Shown here in pieces: positions 26,583 to 35,655 of a stretch of DNA of 64,000 nt. Source of the stretch: Thaumasiovibrio sp043421945 (lineage in GTDB: Bacteria; Pseudomonadota; Gammaproteobacteria; Enterobacterales; Vibrionaceae). Made by a program: the position numbers and the translations under genes. A model generated the notes under the pieces. That model was not told the origin of the DNA and did no database searches. It saw only the letters and a program-made list of their open reading frames with translations. Position 1 is the first letter of the stretch; every line of letters begins with the position of its first letter. The stretch covers positions 1 through 64,000 of the forward strand of contig JBHOGO010000005.1 of the NCBI GenBank assembly GCA_043421945.1, read 5' to 3'.

Positions 26583-27401
26583 CTACGATGTTTTAAACAG
26601 CGCGAGTAGCTCATCAACTTTATTTCGACCACCACCATTACGGCTAATAGTGCGACGAACTTTCACCACCGACAAATCGGCACCGTGATAGAGGCGGCGA
26701 GTTAATGCCGTATCATGGTTAGAGATAAGTACTGGAATCTGCTTGTTTTGCGCTGCATGCTCTGCGCAATCAGCGAGCATAGCTTGGTCATCTAAACTAA
26801 AGCCATTACCTGAATAAGAGGTGAAATTAGCGGTCGTAGAGAGAGGCGCATAAGGAGGATCACAGTAGATAACACTCCCTTTCCTCGCCTTTTTGAAGGT
26901 ATCGACATAGCCTTCACACACAAACGTCGCTTTTTTTGCCTTTTCAGCAAAATACTCCATTTCCGCTTGTGGGAAATAAGGCTTTTTATATGAACCGAAA
27001 GGAACGTTGAAGCCTCCCTTTTTGTTATAACGACACAAGCCATTGAAGCCGTGGCGGTTCATATACAAAAAGTAGAGTGAGCGAACATACGGATCCGTGG
27101 TTTGATTAAACTCATCACGAATTCCTAAATAGATAGGCTTTTGATTGTGCTCAGGATTGAACATCCCTCTCGCATCGTCGATAAAGCGCTGCGGCTCTGT
27201 CTTCATGATGTTGTAGAGATTAATAAGGTCTGGATTGATATCTGCAAGCAGATAGCTATCAAATTCAGTATTAAGAAATACTGAACCGGCACCAACAAAA
27301 GGTTCAATGAGCTTACGTGACTCAGGTAAGTGGCGCTTAATATCCTCCACCAGCGAATACTTGCCGCCGGCCCACTTCAGGAATGCGCGATGCTTCTTCA
27401 T
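26583..27401 (-). CDS. dam: DNA adenine methylase (GATC)
   Basis: Dam methylates adenine-N6 in GATC and controls mismatch-repair strand choice, SeqA binding and replication timing. It has 272 residues (E. coli 278). The AdoMet motif KWAGGKYSLVEDI near the N-terminus, FVGAGSVFLN and the catalytic DPPYAPL (near 180) are in the alpha-class order. It lies 71 nt after damX. Dam is essential in V. cholerae, where it primes chromosome II replication. Confidence 0.97.
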   Translation of the reverse strand: MKKHRAFLKWAGGKYSLVEDIKRHLPESRKLIEPFVGAGSVFLNTEFDSYLLADINPDLINLYNIMKTEPQRFIDDARGMFNPEHNQKPIYLGIRDEFNQTTDPYVRSLYFLYMNRHGFNGLCRYNKKGGFNVPFGSYKKPYFPQAEMEYFAEKAKKATFVCEGYVDTFKKARKGSVIYCDPPYAPLSTTANFTSYSGNGFSLDDQAMLADCAEHAAQNKQIPVLISNHDTALTRRLYHGADLSVVKVRRTISRNGGGRNKVDELLALFKTS

Positions 27402-27472
27402 TTAAGCTTTTCCACTACCATCAAAACACGAAAGGTTGCGGATTGTACCTTATTTTTAAACATCTCTCAGCG

Positions 27473-29188
27473 TTAATTTACACGATCTATTTCTAGGTGA
27501 ATTTGACGGTAGGATTTCACCCAAGGCTCAACCGCTTGTGCCTTTGCTGGTAGGGTAAATTCACCACGGCGTGCTGCCTCTATAGAAGCAAAGCTACCAC
27601 TGACGACAATATACCAATCAGCACCGCTTCTCACTGTTTGGTAAATCGTTGCTTGGTTCGTCATATCGATATCAGCAACAAATTGTTGTGCTGCAGGGAG
27701 TGAACGTAAAGCCGCTAATTGTAATGCGTAACGGTTAGCGCTTACTTGCTTTAATTCATCGCCAAGCACAGTACGGGGCTGTGATATTGGCGGCGTTGCA
27801 ACAACAGGTTCAGTAACGACAGTTCCAGTAACAACAGCGGCTTCATCAGGCTGCTCGGCTTCTGTCTCTGTAGACTCAGCCTCTAAAGGAATAGTATCTG
27901 CAGGTTCAGGCAACACGATATCGCTTACGGCTTCTGATAGTTCGACACCAACATTAGACTCTATCGTCAAGCCTTCACTACCAATCATATTAGTATCAAC
28001 CTCATCAACAAGGTCAATATCAGCAGTTTCACCACCAAGTACCACACCAACCGCTTCTAAGACGTCTTGCTGTTCACTCATGGCCACTGAACCATCACCA
28101 CCGGCCATCTGTTCGTCAATCATTGAATCGACAATATCCCCAGGTACGACAACACGATCACGGTCATCCAAGCGTCCAACCGTCATGCCATCGGCAATCA
28201 CATCTGGTGGTAATCGTTTCTGGTCATCTAGAACGCCATCTACACCAGTCAACATCTCGTCGCCACTCTCATTGCCTTGCGAGGGCTCATACGGTCCAGT
28301 TTCGATACTGGGTAATTCAACCTCCATACCGGGGGGCGTGGTTACCGCGTCAACAATGATAGGCCCATCCTCGTCGATCACTGAAATCACTGAAGGTTCA
28401 GCGTTTTTGTTTGCTGGCAAGAACATGAAAATAAGGCCAGCACCGACAAGTAATAAAGCAACGAATAATGAAACTAATAGAGAAATAGAGCGATTTGATT
28501 TTTTGGCCATGTCATCAACCTCTTGATGGTGTAACGCAGCCAAAGCACCCGGCAATGGTGGCGTTAATTCTAACTGCGCCTTCATTTCTCGGCGCTGATT
28601 GGCATCTAAATGCAGGTGAGCGATCAGTATATCGACAAATTGTTGCACCTCAGCATCACGCAAAGGATCTAACTCAACCTCAAGTGGCGCACTACCTTGC
28701 CCGTGTGACACCTTGCTTAAATAATTGTCGAGCCGCCCTTCCATAGAAAAAAGCAGGACGTTGACTTGCAGGTGACGAGTGCGTGTCGCATCTTGTACTA
28801 AGCCCCACAACTCACCAATCAGGGATGGCGAAAGCATATGGGCATCATCAATAACGATCAGTACTTTACCCGAATGCTCTCCCAACAGATGCTGCACACT
28901 CTGTGAAAGGCTATCTTGCTCATTAAAAACAGCATCTCGAAAGAGCTGCCCTAGCAAGATTTCACGGTGCTGGGTATCTTGTTGTTGAGTATGGCAGATC
29001 AAATAGGCTTGATAGGACTCTTGAGCCCATTGGCTCAGGTATTGCTGGGCAAGAAATGACTTACCGGCTCCTTCTGGGCCGGTAATTTGAATGAGGTTCG
29101 AACTAAAACGAGTAAGAAACTGCAGCCGATTTAAGACATGAATCTGACTTTCCAGTTCAATCACTGGCAAGCTGACCGCTGAACTCAT
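27473..29188 (-). CDS. damX: Cell-division SPOR protein DamX
   Basis: DamX is an inner-membrane division protein recruited to the septal ring. It has 571 residues. An N-terminal ATPase-like domain with Walker A GPEGAGKS near 35-42 and Walker B-like VLIVIDDAH occupies about 1-220. One membrane helix (SLLVSLFVALLLVGAGLIFM) follows near 235-258. A long acidic, low-complexity periplasmic linker (about 260-480) leads to a C-terminal SPOR domain (about 485-560) that binds denuded glycan strands. E. coli DamX (428) lacks such a clear AAA-like part; the long form is usual in Vibrio. Confidence 0.92.
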   Translation of the reverse strand: MSSAVSLPVIELESQIHVLNRLQFLTRFSSNLIQITGPEGAGKSFLAQQYLSQWAQESYQAYLICHTQQQDTQHREILLGQLFRDAVFNEQDSLSQSVQHLLGEHSGKVLIVIDDAHMLSPSLIGELWGLVQDATRTRHLQVNVLLFSMEGRLDNYLSKVSHGQGSAPLEVELDPLRDAEVQQFVDILIAHLHLDANQRREMKAQLELTPPLPGALAALHHQEVDDMAKKSNRSISLLVSLFVALLLVGAGLIFMFLPANKNAEPSVISVIDEDGPIIVDAVTTPPGMEVELPSIETGPYEPSQGNESGDEMLTGVDGVLDDQKRLPPDVIADGMTVGRLDDRDRVVVPGDIVDSMIDEQMAGGDGSVAMSEQQDVLEAVGVVLGGETADIDLVDEVDTNMIGSEGLTIESNVGVELSEAVSDIVLPEPADTIPLEAESTETEAEQPDEAAVVTGTVVTEPVVATPPISQPRTVLGDELKQVSANRYALQLAALRSLPAAQQFVADIDMTNQATIYQTVRSGADWYIVVSGSFASIEAARRGEFTLPAKAQAVEPWVKSYRQIHLEIDRVN

Positions 29189-29199
29189 AGCTATGCTAC

Positions 29200-30276
29200 C
29201 TAGTTTGCATCAATAACCTGACGCAGAATGCTTTCCTCTACACCTGCGACTACCTCTGCACTACCGATGCCGGTAGGTAAGATAAACCGCAGCTGTCCCG
29301 CTAATACTTTCTTATCACGAGCCATATGCCGCATGAAAGCATCAAAAGACATCGTATCAGGTTTCGATACTGGTAGTTTAGCACTGAGTAGTAATTGTCG
29401 GACACGCTCCACAAGTTCATCAGACATCATGCCTAATTTACGTGACGTTTCAGCGGCTAAGACAATACCTGTTGCGACTGCTTCACCGTGTAACCAATTA
29501 CCGTAGCCCATTTCAGCTTCGATAGCATGGCCAAAGGTATGACCTAAGTTCAGTAAAGCTCGAATGCCTGATTCTCGCTCATCTTGGGCGACAACATCGG
29601 CTTTGATTTGGCAACAACGATGGATCGCATAGCAAAGCGCATCGTGCTCTTGTGCAACAAGGGCATCGATATTCTCTTCAAGCCATACAAAGAAGTCATG
29701 ATCAACAATCACACCATATTTGATCACCTCTGCCATTCCTGCTGCAAATTCACGCTCAGGCAGTGTTTTTAGGCAATCGGTATCAATGATCACACTTTGA
29801 GGTTGATAGAACGCGCCTATCATATTTTTTCCGAGGGGGTGATTAACCGCGGTCTTCCCGCCAACAGACGAGTCAACTTGGGATAATAGTGTGGTTGGCA
29901 CTTGCACAAAATCCACACCACGGTGGAAGCTGGAGGCCGCAAAACCGACTAAATCACCAACAACACCTCCGCCAAGCGCAACCAATAGAACATCGCGTCC
30001 TAAATTTCGCTCAAGCAGAAACGTCATAATATTATTGAATGTATCGAGAGACTTATATTGCTCTCCATCAGGCAAACTTAGGAGGTGGAGCGCCTTAGCG
30101 CTAGACTCCAAAGTTGCCATCAGTTTATCCGCGTAGAGAGGGGCGACTGTTTCATTGCTGATGATAACCACTTGGCGATTTGCCGCGATTTCAAATAACG
30201 AAACATCTTCAAATAACCCTGCATCAATTGATATAGGATAACTTCGTTCAGCAAGGCTGACATTTAACCTTTCCAT
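29200..30276 (-). CDS. aroB: 3-dehydroquinate synthase
   Basis: AroB makes 3-dehydroquinate from DAHP, the second shikimate step, using NAD and a divalent metal. It has 358 residues (E. coli 362). NAD-site residues are in LPDGEQYKSL and VALGGGVVGDLVGFAAS; metal ligands fall in AEVIKYG, LNLGHTFGHAIE and LHGEAVA. It lies 23 nt after aroK and 11 nt before damX in the conserved cluster. Confidence 0.98.
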   Translation of the reverse strand: MERLNVSLAERSYPISIDAGLFEDVSLFEIAANRQVVIISNETVAPLYADKLMATLESSAKALHLLSLPDGEQYKSLDTFNNIMTFLLERNLGRDVLLVALGGGVVGDLVGFAASSFHRGVDFVQVPTTLLSQVDSSVGGKTAVNHPLGKNMIGAFYQPQSVIIDTDCLKTLPEREFAAGMAEVIKYGVIVDHDFFVWLEENIDALVAQEHDALCYAIHRCCQIKADVVAQDERESGIRALLNLGHTFGHAIEAEMGYGNWLHGEAVATGIVLAAETSRKLGMMSDELVERVRQLLLSAKLPVSKPDTMSFDAFMRHMARDKKVLAGQLRFILPTGIGSAEVVAGVEESILRQVIDAN

Positions 30277-30299
30277 GGTCTGCCCCTTCAGGTCGTAGA

Positions 30300-30818
30300 T
30301 TAACGCTCTTCGAGCATTTTAATGATTTGATTAGCAACAACTTTTGCGCTTTGCTCATCAGTGCGAATCACATAATCTGCCACTTCTTCATAAAGTGGGT
30401 TACGCTCATCTGCCAATGCTTCAAGTACGCTACGAGGTTGGTCAGTTTGCAGAAGCGGACGCTTCTTATCACGTTGTGTGCGTGCCAGTTGTTTTTCGAT
30501 AGTGGTTTCGAGATAAACAACCACACCACGAGCTGACAGGCGGTTACGGTTTTCTTTGCTCTTTACAGAGCCGCCACCCGTTGCCAACACAATACCTTGT
30601 TCTTGAGTCAGATCATCGATTACGCCTTCTTCTCGAACGCGGAAACCGTCTTCACCTTCAACATCAAAAACCCAGCTGATGTCAGCGCCAGTGCGCTCTT
30701 CAATTACGGTATCTGAGTCTAAAAACTCCATATGTAATTGTTGCGCCAAATGTCTACCAATAGTGCTCTTTCCAGCACCCATTGGACCTACCAGGAAAAT
30801 ATTTCTTTTTTCAGCCAT
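30300..30818 (-). CDS. aroK: Shikimate kinase I
   Basis: AroK phosphorylates shikimate at the 3-position. It has 172 residues from the ATG at 30818 (MAEKRNIFLVGPMGAGKSTI), the usual start; the open frame 10 codons upstream lacks support. Walker A is GPMGAGKST near 10-18, the shikimate site is DSDTVIEERTGADI, and ATGGGSV follows. The ribosome site is poor. It is separated from pilQ by 160 nt and starts the aroK-aroB-damX-dam run. Confidence 0.96.
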   Translation of the reverse strand: MAEKRNIFLVGPMGAGKSTIGRHLAQQLHMEFLDSDTVIEERTGADISWVFDVEGEDGFRVREEGVIDDLTQEQGIVLATGGGSVKSKENRNRLSARGVVVYLETTIEKQLARTQRDKKRPLLQTDQPRSVLEALADERNPLYEEVADYVIRTDEQSAKVVANQIIKMLEER

Positions 30819-30978
30819 GTTAGCAAATATACGTGCAGTTAAAATCAAACAAGTCTGCCCGTAGGCTATAAAGAAGCCCCAGACACCATTTCCTCACAGT
30901 AAATTCGTGATCAGACCGCGAATTATCTCAGGTGTCGAGGGCATATTGCAATAGCTAGTTCATCTCAGATGAAGAAAG

Positions 30979-32844
30979 TTACTGTTCTACTATCTGTGGT
31001 GTTACGAATATCAGCATCTCACGCTTCTGAATACTTTCAGAATCTCGACGAAAAAGCATGCCTAAAGCAGGTAAATCGCCTAAAAGAGGGACTTTATCGA
31101 CAGCTTTGGTCACCGCATGCTGGAAAATACCGCCCAGAACAACCGTTTCGCCGTTGTCGACCATAACTTGGGTCTCAATCCGGCGGGTATTGATAGAAAC
31201 AGCCTTACCAAAACCAGTATCGACAGTATCACCAGGGCTATCTTGGGTCACTTCAAGGTCAAGAATCAAACGTCCATCAGGGGTAATTTGCGGTACTACC
31301 CGTAAACTCAACACCGCTTTTTGAAACGCAATGGTCGCTGCACCACTCGAGGCAGACTCTAAATAAGGAATCTCTGTACCCTGCTCAATATAGGCTGGCG
31401 TTTTATTTGCGGTCATTAAGCGTGGGCTAGAGACAATCTCTGCCTTGTTTTCTGCTTGCAGCGCGGATAGCTCTAAATCTAAAAAGAGGTCTTTCCCAAG
31501 TTTTGCGACCGTAAACGCAATACTTGATGCTCGCGGGTCAGCAAGACCTAGGTTCACATTGAGGTAGTCATCAAGAGGAACAGCCCCTTCACTACCTTCC
31601 ATTTCTCGACCAGGGCTAAAGCCTATATTACTCTCTAAACTTCCCCCAGCAGTAAAGGCACCGTTGGTATTGCTGAACCCCCAGCGTACACCGAGCTCCG
31701 AAAGGTCCCCTTCATCCACCGTCACGATGCGAGCCTCTATCTGTACCTGCTTGATGGCAATATCCAAATCTTTCATTAGCTCAGCAATAATCTCATGCTG
31801 AGTCGCAATATCGCGAACAATAATAGAGTTGGTACGATCATCGATACTGACCGCACCGCGCTCCGAGAGAAGACTGATCCCATCACCGGTACCGACAAGC
31901 AATGCTGCTACATCTGTGGCATTGGCATAATTCACGGTATAGAGTTTGGTTTCTAGCGCCTGTAATACTTCGCTGGCACGCTGTGCCTCCAAGGCTTCAC
32001 GCTCATTTTTCGCCAGTTCGGCTTTAGGGGCCACCAATACCACGTTACCGTCCACACGCTTATCTAAGCCACGCACTTGTAAGATTAAGTCGAGCACTTG
32101 CTCCCATGGCACGCCATCCAAACGTAACGTCACATTCCCTTGCACACTGTCGGAAACCACTAAGTTAAAGTCGTTGTAATCCGCCACTAGCTGCAACACA
32201 TTTCGCACAGGGATATCTTGAAAGTTAATCGAAATCGGTTCGCCTGTATATTTCACTAGCTCCTGTTGCTGCACTGCTGTTTGAGCAACAACTGGAGGCT
32301 GCTTCATCACGACCTTTAAACGCCTTCCATCTAACTGGTAGTCATACTCATAATCATTTTTCGCGCTAAGTACAATTCGAGCCCCTTCTTCAAGCAAGAA
32401 AGTCTCAACATCGCTCACTGCAGTGGCAAAATCATTCACGTCTAAGATATAGAGCAACTCATTTGGCAACGCAGTATTGAGAATATCGACCTGTAAAGCT
32501 TGCTTACGTCGTTCGACGTTGACGATCGCCTGAGGGTTAGCGAACTCAACAAGTAAAATACCATTGCCATCAGCGTCGCGACGAAAATCTATATTCTCAA
32601 CACTGTTTGTGTTCGGCATTTCAATGCGCGAGCTGCCTTCAGATGCTACTGTCTCTCCGCTTAATGCGGGCACCACTTGGCTAGACCATACTTGACTCGA
32701 CCACAATGAGGTTGCAAATAGTGTCAGTGCAACAGCAATACAGCTGAGTTGTTTAAGGATCGCGGCACTTAATGAGTGGCGCTGAGTGATATCCATATCG
32801 TTATTTTTACCTTTATTCATTTGCATACTCACACTGTCCATCAT
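30979..32844 (-). CDS. pilQ: Type IV pilus secretin PilQ
   Basis: PilQ forms the outer-membrane secretin through which the type IV pilus passes; in Vibrio it is needed for chitin-induced DNA uptake. It has 621 residues. The signal sequence is near 28-58, then an AMIN-like region, secretin/TonB N-terminal domain (ISINFQDIPVRNVLQLVADY), N domains, and the secretin core ending VPLLGDLPALGMLFR and MLIFVTPQIVEQ. The ATG at 32844 overlaps the pilP stop (ATGA); an ATG at 32796 is an alternative. It is the last gene of pilMNOPQ. Confidence 0.95.
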   Translation of the reverse strand: MMDSVSMQMNKGKNNDMDITQRHSLSAAILKQLSCIAVALTLFATSLWSSQVWSSQVVPALSGETVASEGSSRIEMPNTNSVENIDFRRDADGNGILLVEFANPQAIVNVERRKQALQVDILNTALPNELLYILDVNDFATAVSDVETFLLEEGARIVLSAKNDYEYDYQLDGRRLKVVMKQPPVVAQTAVQQQELVKYTGEPISINFQDIPVRNVLQLVADYNDFNLVVSDSVQGNVTLRLDGVPWEQVLDLILQVRGLDKRVDGNVVLVAPKAELAKNEREALEAQRASEVLQALETKLYTVNYANATDVAALLVGTGDGISLLSERGAVSIDDRTNSIIVRDIATQHEIIAELMKDLDIAIKQVQIEARIVTVDEGDLSELGVRWGFSNTNGAFTAGGSLESNIGFSPGREMEGSEGAVPLDDYLNVNLGLADPRASSIAFTVAKLGKDLFLDLELSALQAENKAEIVSSPRLMTANKTPAYIEQGTEIPYLESASSGAATIAFQKAVLSLRVVPQITPDGRLILDLEVTQDSPGDTVDTGFGKAVSINTRRIETQVMVDNGETVVLGGIFQHAVTKAVDKVPLLGDLPALGMLFRRDSESIQKREMLIFVTPQIVEQ

Positions 32845-33377
32845 TGCGTGACACTCACTGGCTGATTAACGGCTAACTTCAGTGAGCGCTGCTGCCAACA
32901 ACCTAAACCATCAGGAAGGCTTTCCTGTACTTCAATGCCAAAAGAAGAAACCTGTCGCACTCGTCCCCGATTAAGCCCGATAAATTGACCCGCTCTAATT
33001 TTTTCAAGTTGCCCTTCAGGGGTCTGTACTAACGCCCAACGCGCATTGCTATCACCGATCACCCCTTTTACTGCTAATGTATCGAGCGGGAACTGCTCTA
33101 GTGATTGCGGACTACGACTCAAGTCGGGTTGCCAGCAATCGTTAGTTTGTGCCGCCGCAACAACACGAGTCGGCTGAGGACGTGAAAATGGTTGCCGTTT
33201 GTGCGTAATTTGAAAGGGCAATGGGGAATAAAGAAATTCATCAGGCAGTGCATCGACTTTTGCTGTCGACTTCGCACGAATATCTTTAAGTAAAGGGGCT
33301 ATGGGCTCATCGTTGGCTCGACAGCCAACCAAGGCGATACAGATGAATATAAAGACGACCTTCCAGCTACTTAACAC
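32841..33377 (-). CDS. pilP: Type IV pilus lipoprotein PilP
   Basis: PilP is an inner-membrane lipoprotein that links the PilMNO platform to the PilQ secretin. It has 178 residues from a GTG at 33377, chosen because GGAGGT lies 5 nt upstream. This start gives a good lipoprotein signal ending LVGC with Cys19. The C-terminal half (LDTLAVKGVIGDSNARWALV, then KIRAGQFIGLNRGRV) is the conserved HR domain. It overlaps pilO by 11 nt and pilQ by 4 nt. Confidence 0.92.
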   Translation of the reverse strand: MLSSWKVVFIFICIALVGCRANDEPIAPLLKDIRAKSTAKVDALPDEFLYSPLPFQITHKRQPFSRPQPTRVVAAAQTNDCWQPDLSRSPQSLEQFPLDTLAVKGVIGDSNARWALVQTPEGQLEKIRAGQFIGLNRGRVRQVSSFGIEVQESLPDGLGCWQQRSLKLAVNQPVSVTQ

Positions 33378-33939
33378 GTTCGACCTCCGATAAGAATCGG
33401 TACGTTTTCGCAGAAACTTGCATACGAAGCTCCTCACCACTACGCCCTAAGCTAAAATCATGCAAGCTCACTAAGCGTGGCATAGAGGCTATCGCAGCAC
33501 TGAACCCACCCACTTGGTTATACCCACCAGAGATCGACAAACTCAAAGGGATCTCTTCGTAATCATCTCGATGTACTCGGTTAGCCCAATCAATACGATG
33601 GAATGCAAGACCATACTCAACACCAATCTCATTGACACTCGAAACGAGTGAGGCAAGCTCTTGCTCCGCGGGCAATTGCGTCAGTACCCTTTGGTATCGC
33701 TCTTGAAGTAACTCAACCTGCTCCTCTAAAATAGAAATAGCAGCAACTTGATTACTCTTGGTTCGCAGCTCTCTGTGCAATGTCAATTCATGCTGTTTAA
33801 GGCTGTCTAGATCCGACATTTCTGGCTTCACAAAATAGAAAAAGCCACCAAAACAGAGCAGCACACTGAGCAGCACCACAACAACTAATTGGGCAACAAG
33901 CGGCCATTGCATAATTTCATCAAGGTCTAAATCCCCCAT
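33367..33939 (-). CDS. pilO: Type IV pilus inner-membrane protein PilO
   Basis: PilO forms the periplasmic PilN-PilO heterodimer of the pilus alignment complex. It has 190 residues, with one membrane helix at about 15-36 (AQLVVVVLLSVLLCFGGFFY), a coiled coil (about 40-95) and a ferredoxin-like periplasmic domain. Its ATG overlaps the pilN stop (TAATG) and its end overlaps pilP, so it is tightly coupled in the operon. Confidence 0.93.
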   Translation of the reverse strand: MGDLDLDEIMQWPLVAQLVVVVLLSVLLCFGGFFYFVKPEMSDLDSLKQHELTLHRELRTKSNQVAAISILEEQVELLQERYQRVLTQLPAEQELASLVSSVNEIGVEYGLAFHRIDWANRVHRDDYEEIPLSLSISGGYNQVGGFSAAIASMPRLVSLHDFSLGRSGEELRMQVSAKTYRFLSEVERVK

Positions 33940-34499
33940 TACTGAGCCTCCCCGTCAACATTTACCCACTCAAATGAACTTCGAAATGCGATCTGCTGAG
34001 AAGCTACCGTCTGCTTTTCCGTAATGATCGAATGCATAATCACATTTTTCATATTCGGGTTAGACTCACCATTGGCTAAAAACCTTGCTAATTGTGCATT
34101 GCCATCAGCTTGCCCCCTCAGTTCAATACGCTTCCCGTTAACAGAGAGTTGGTCTAAATAAACCCCTTCAGGTACGAGCTCAGGAAATAGGTTCAACAGT
34201 GCTGTTACCTGATTTCGTTGAAGCTGAATATTATTAATGACTTTCACTCGACGAAGTAACTCACTGCGTTGTTGATTTAATGCAGGGACCTTCACCAACT
34301 GGGAATCAAGCATACGGATCTGCTCTTCAAAGGCCTGATTGCGCTGCGTTTGTATTCGCTGCTGGGTTTCTGCATAGTTCACCACTCCGTAAAGCCCCCC
34401 CGCACTCACCATCACCGCACCAAGTAACAAGGCCTTAAAACGCTGTTGATGGTTATGCTGTTGCCATTCACGCCAAGGGAGTAGATTAATCTGAATCAT
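33939..34499 (-). CDS. pilN: Type IV pilus inner-membrane protein PilN
   Basis: PilN binds PilM through its cytoplasmic N-terminus and pairs with PilO in the periplasm. It has 186 residues. The start MIQINLLPWREW contains the INLLPWR motif that docks in PilM. One membrane helix lies at about 25-43, then a coiled coil and a periplasmic alpha-beta domain. The start overlaps the pilM stop by 4 nt. Confidence 0.95.
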   Translation of the reverse strand: MIQINLLPWREWQQHNHQQRFKALLLGAVMVSAGGLYGVVNYAETQQRIQTQRNQAFEEQIRMLDSQLVKVPALNQQRSELLRRVKVINNIQLQRNQVTALLNLFPELVPEGVYLDQLSVNGKRIELRGQADGNAQLARFLANGESNPNMKNVIMHSIITEKQTVASQQIAFRSSFEWVNVDGEAQ

Positions 34500-35494
34500 G
34501 ACTGTGCACCTCGCAGCGCTAAGCCTGTGGCGAGGCCAAACCGACTGTAATCCTGCTCTGGATGAAAATTGGCAAGCTTATCGGCACGGTTTAGCACCGC
34601 AAAAGGATCCGACCACTGTACGGGCATGGATAGGGCTCGAGCTATGCTGTCACTATCAATTAACGATGAAGCACCACCACATAACCAGATACCATTCAAT
34701 GGCCTTTTGGGATGTGTCGAATTATAAAGTTGGATTTGACGGCGTACCTGCTCAACCACTTGCTGTATGAAGTGCTGGCATGCCATTACGTCAGGGTGAA
34801 GCCAATCAAACTTTGGATTTGATAATGCGATTTGAGAAACCGATATGGGCATTTCCCGACGATAAAATTGGCTCGGACTTACACCAACACAAAAATCGCT
34901 CTGTTTCATACCGATATCAACAACAGCCCAGTTCTGCTTAGTAGGAAGCGCGGATTGCTGAGCCTCTCCCAGCCATATCAGGCCGTGAGACTTCAATTCT
35001 AAAACCGAAGGACGAAAGCGCGCTTTGTTGAGTGCGCTAATTCGTCCTGCTATTGTCTGTTTTCGACAGGCATACACTTGGTGTGCAACCGTCGACGCGG
35101 CAGCCGCTTTTTCGCCAAGATTAACGGCGAAATAATCGAGTTGCAGCTCCTCGACAGGGAAAGGTGAAGACGTCGCCAACGCTTGGTGTACAGCGAAATG
35201 TTTTTCCTGATCAGACAGCTGTTGGTCTAAATGAACAACCTTGCTAATAACTGCACTATCGGGCAACGCCATGCTTACTTTACGGGCCCGTTTAGGGATT
35301 GAGCGACGAAATTGACGCATTTCTGACAACAGCGCTTCACTGTCAACGCTATGCTGGTCGTTAAGTATCGGTGAAGAAAGCACGCGTTCTTCAAATGCCA
35401 GCAACACGGGTTGGCGTTTGCGTAATTCAATCACCACAAGCTTTATACTGAAATTACCAATATCTAAGCCAATGCTGAGCGGATTTAAAAACAT
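34496..35494 (-). CDS. pilM: Type IV pilus actin-like protein PilM
   Basis: PilM is a cytoplasmic actin/FtsA-fold ATP-binding protein that anchors PilN. It has 332 residues from the ATG at 35494 (MFLNPLSIGLDIGNFSIKLV); the upstream open frame is not family-like. AAGGAG lies 12 nt upstream, somewhat far. Actin-like phosphate loops are LDIGNFSIK near 9-17 and VVDIGMKQSDF near 180. It is the first gene of pilMNOPQ, divergent from mrcA over 161 nt. Confidence 0.93.
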   Translation of the reverse strand: MFLNPLSIGLDIGNFSIKLVVIELRKRQPVLLAFEERVLSSPILNDQHSVDSEALLSEMRQFRRSIPKRARKVSMALPDSAVISKVVHLDQQLSDQEKHFAVHQALATSSPFPVEELQLDYFAVNLGEKAAAASTVAHQVYACRKQTIAGRISALNKARFRPSVLELKSHGLIWLGEAQQSALPTKQNWAVVDIGMKQSDFCVGVSPSQFYRREMPISVSQIALSNPKFDWLHPDVMACQHFIQQVVEQVRRQIQLYNSTHPKRPLNGIWLCGGASSLIDSDSIARALSMPVQWSDPFAVLNRADKLANFHPEQDYSRFGLATGLALRGAQS

Positions 35495-35655
35495 GTCGGG
35501 AACGACTCCTTTGTTCGCGATATAAAAAACGAACTCTTTTCCTTCCACTCCATCTAATGGTGTGAATTTATTTATTATTTTTTGTTCGAGTAATCTTTAT
35601 ACTATGGTCTTACAGGTTATTAACCCACGAACAAAGGCGTAACAGGAATTCTCAA

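Noticed and set aside
28080..28526. 148-codon ORF antisense to damX
   Set aside because: It lies opposite the low-complexity acidic linker of damX, is rich in Ser/Thr/Pro as expected of a shadow frame, and has no recognisable domain.
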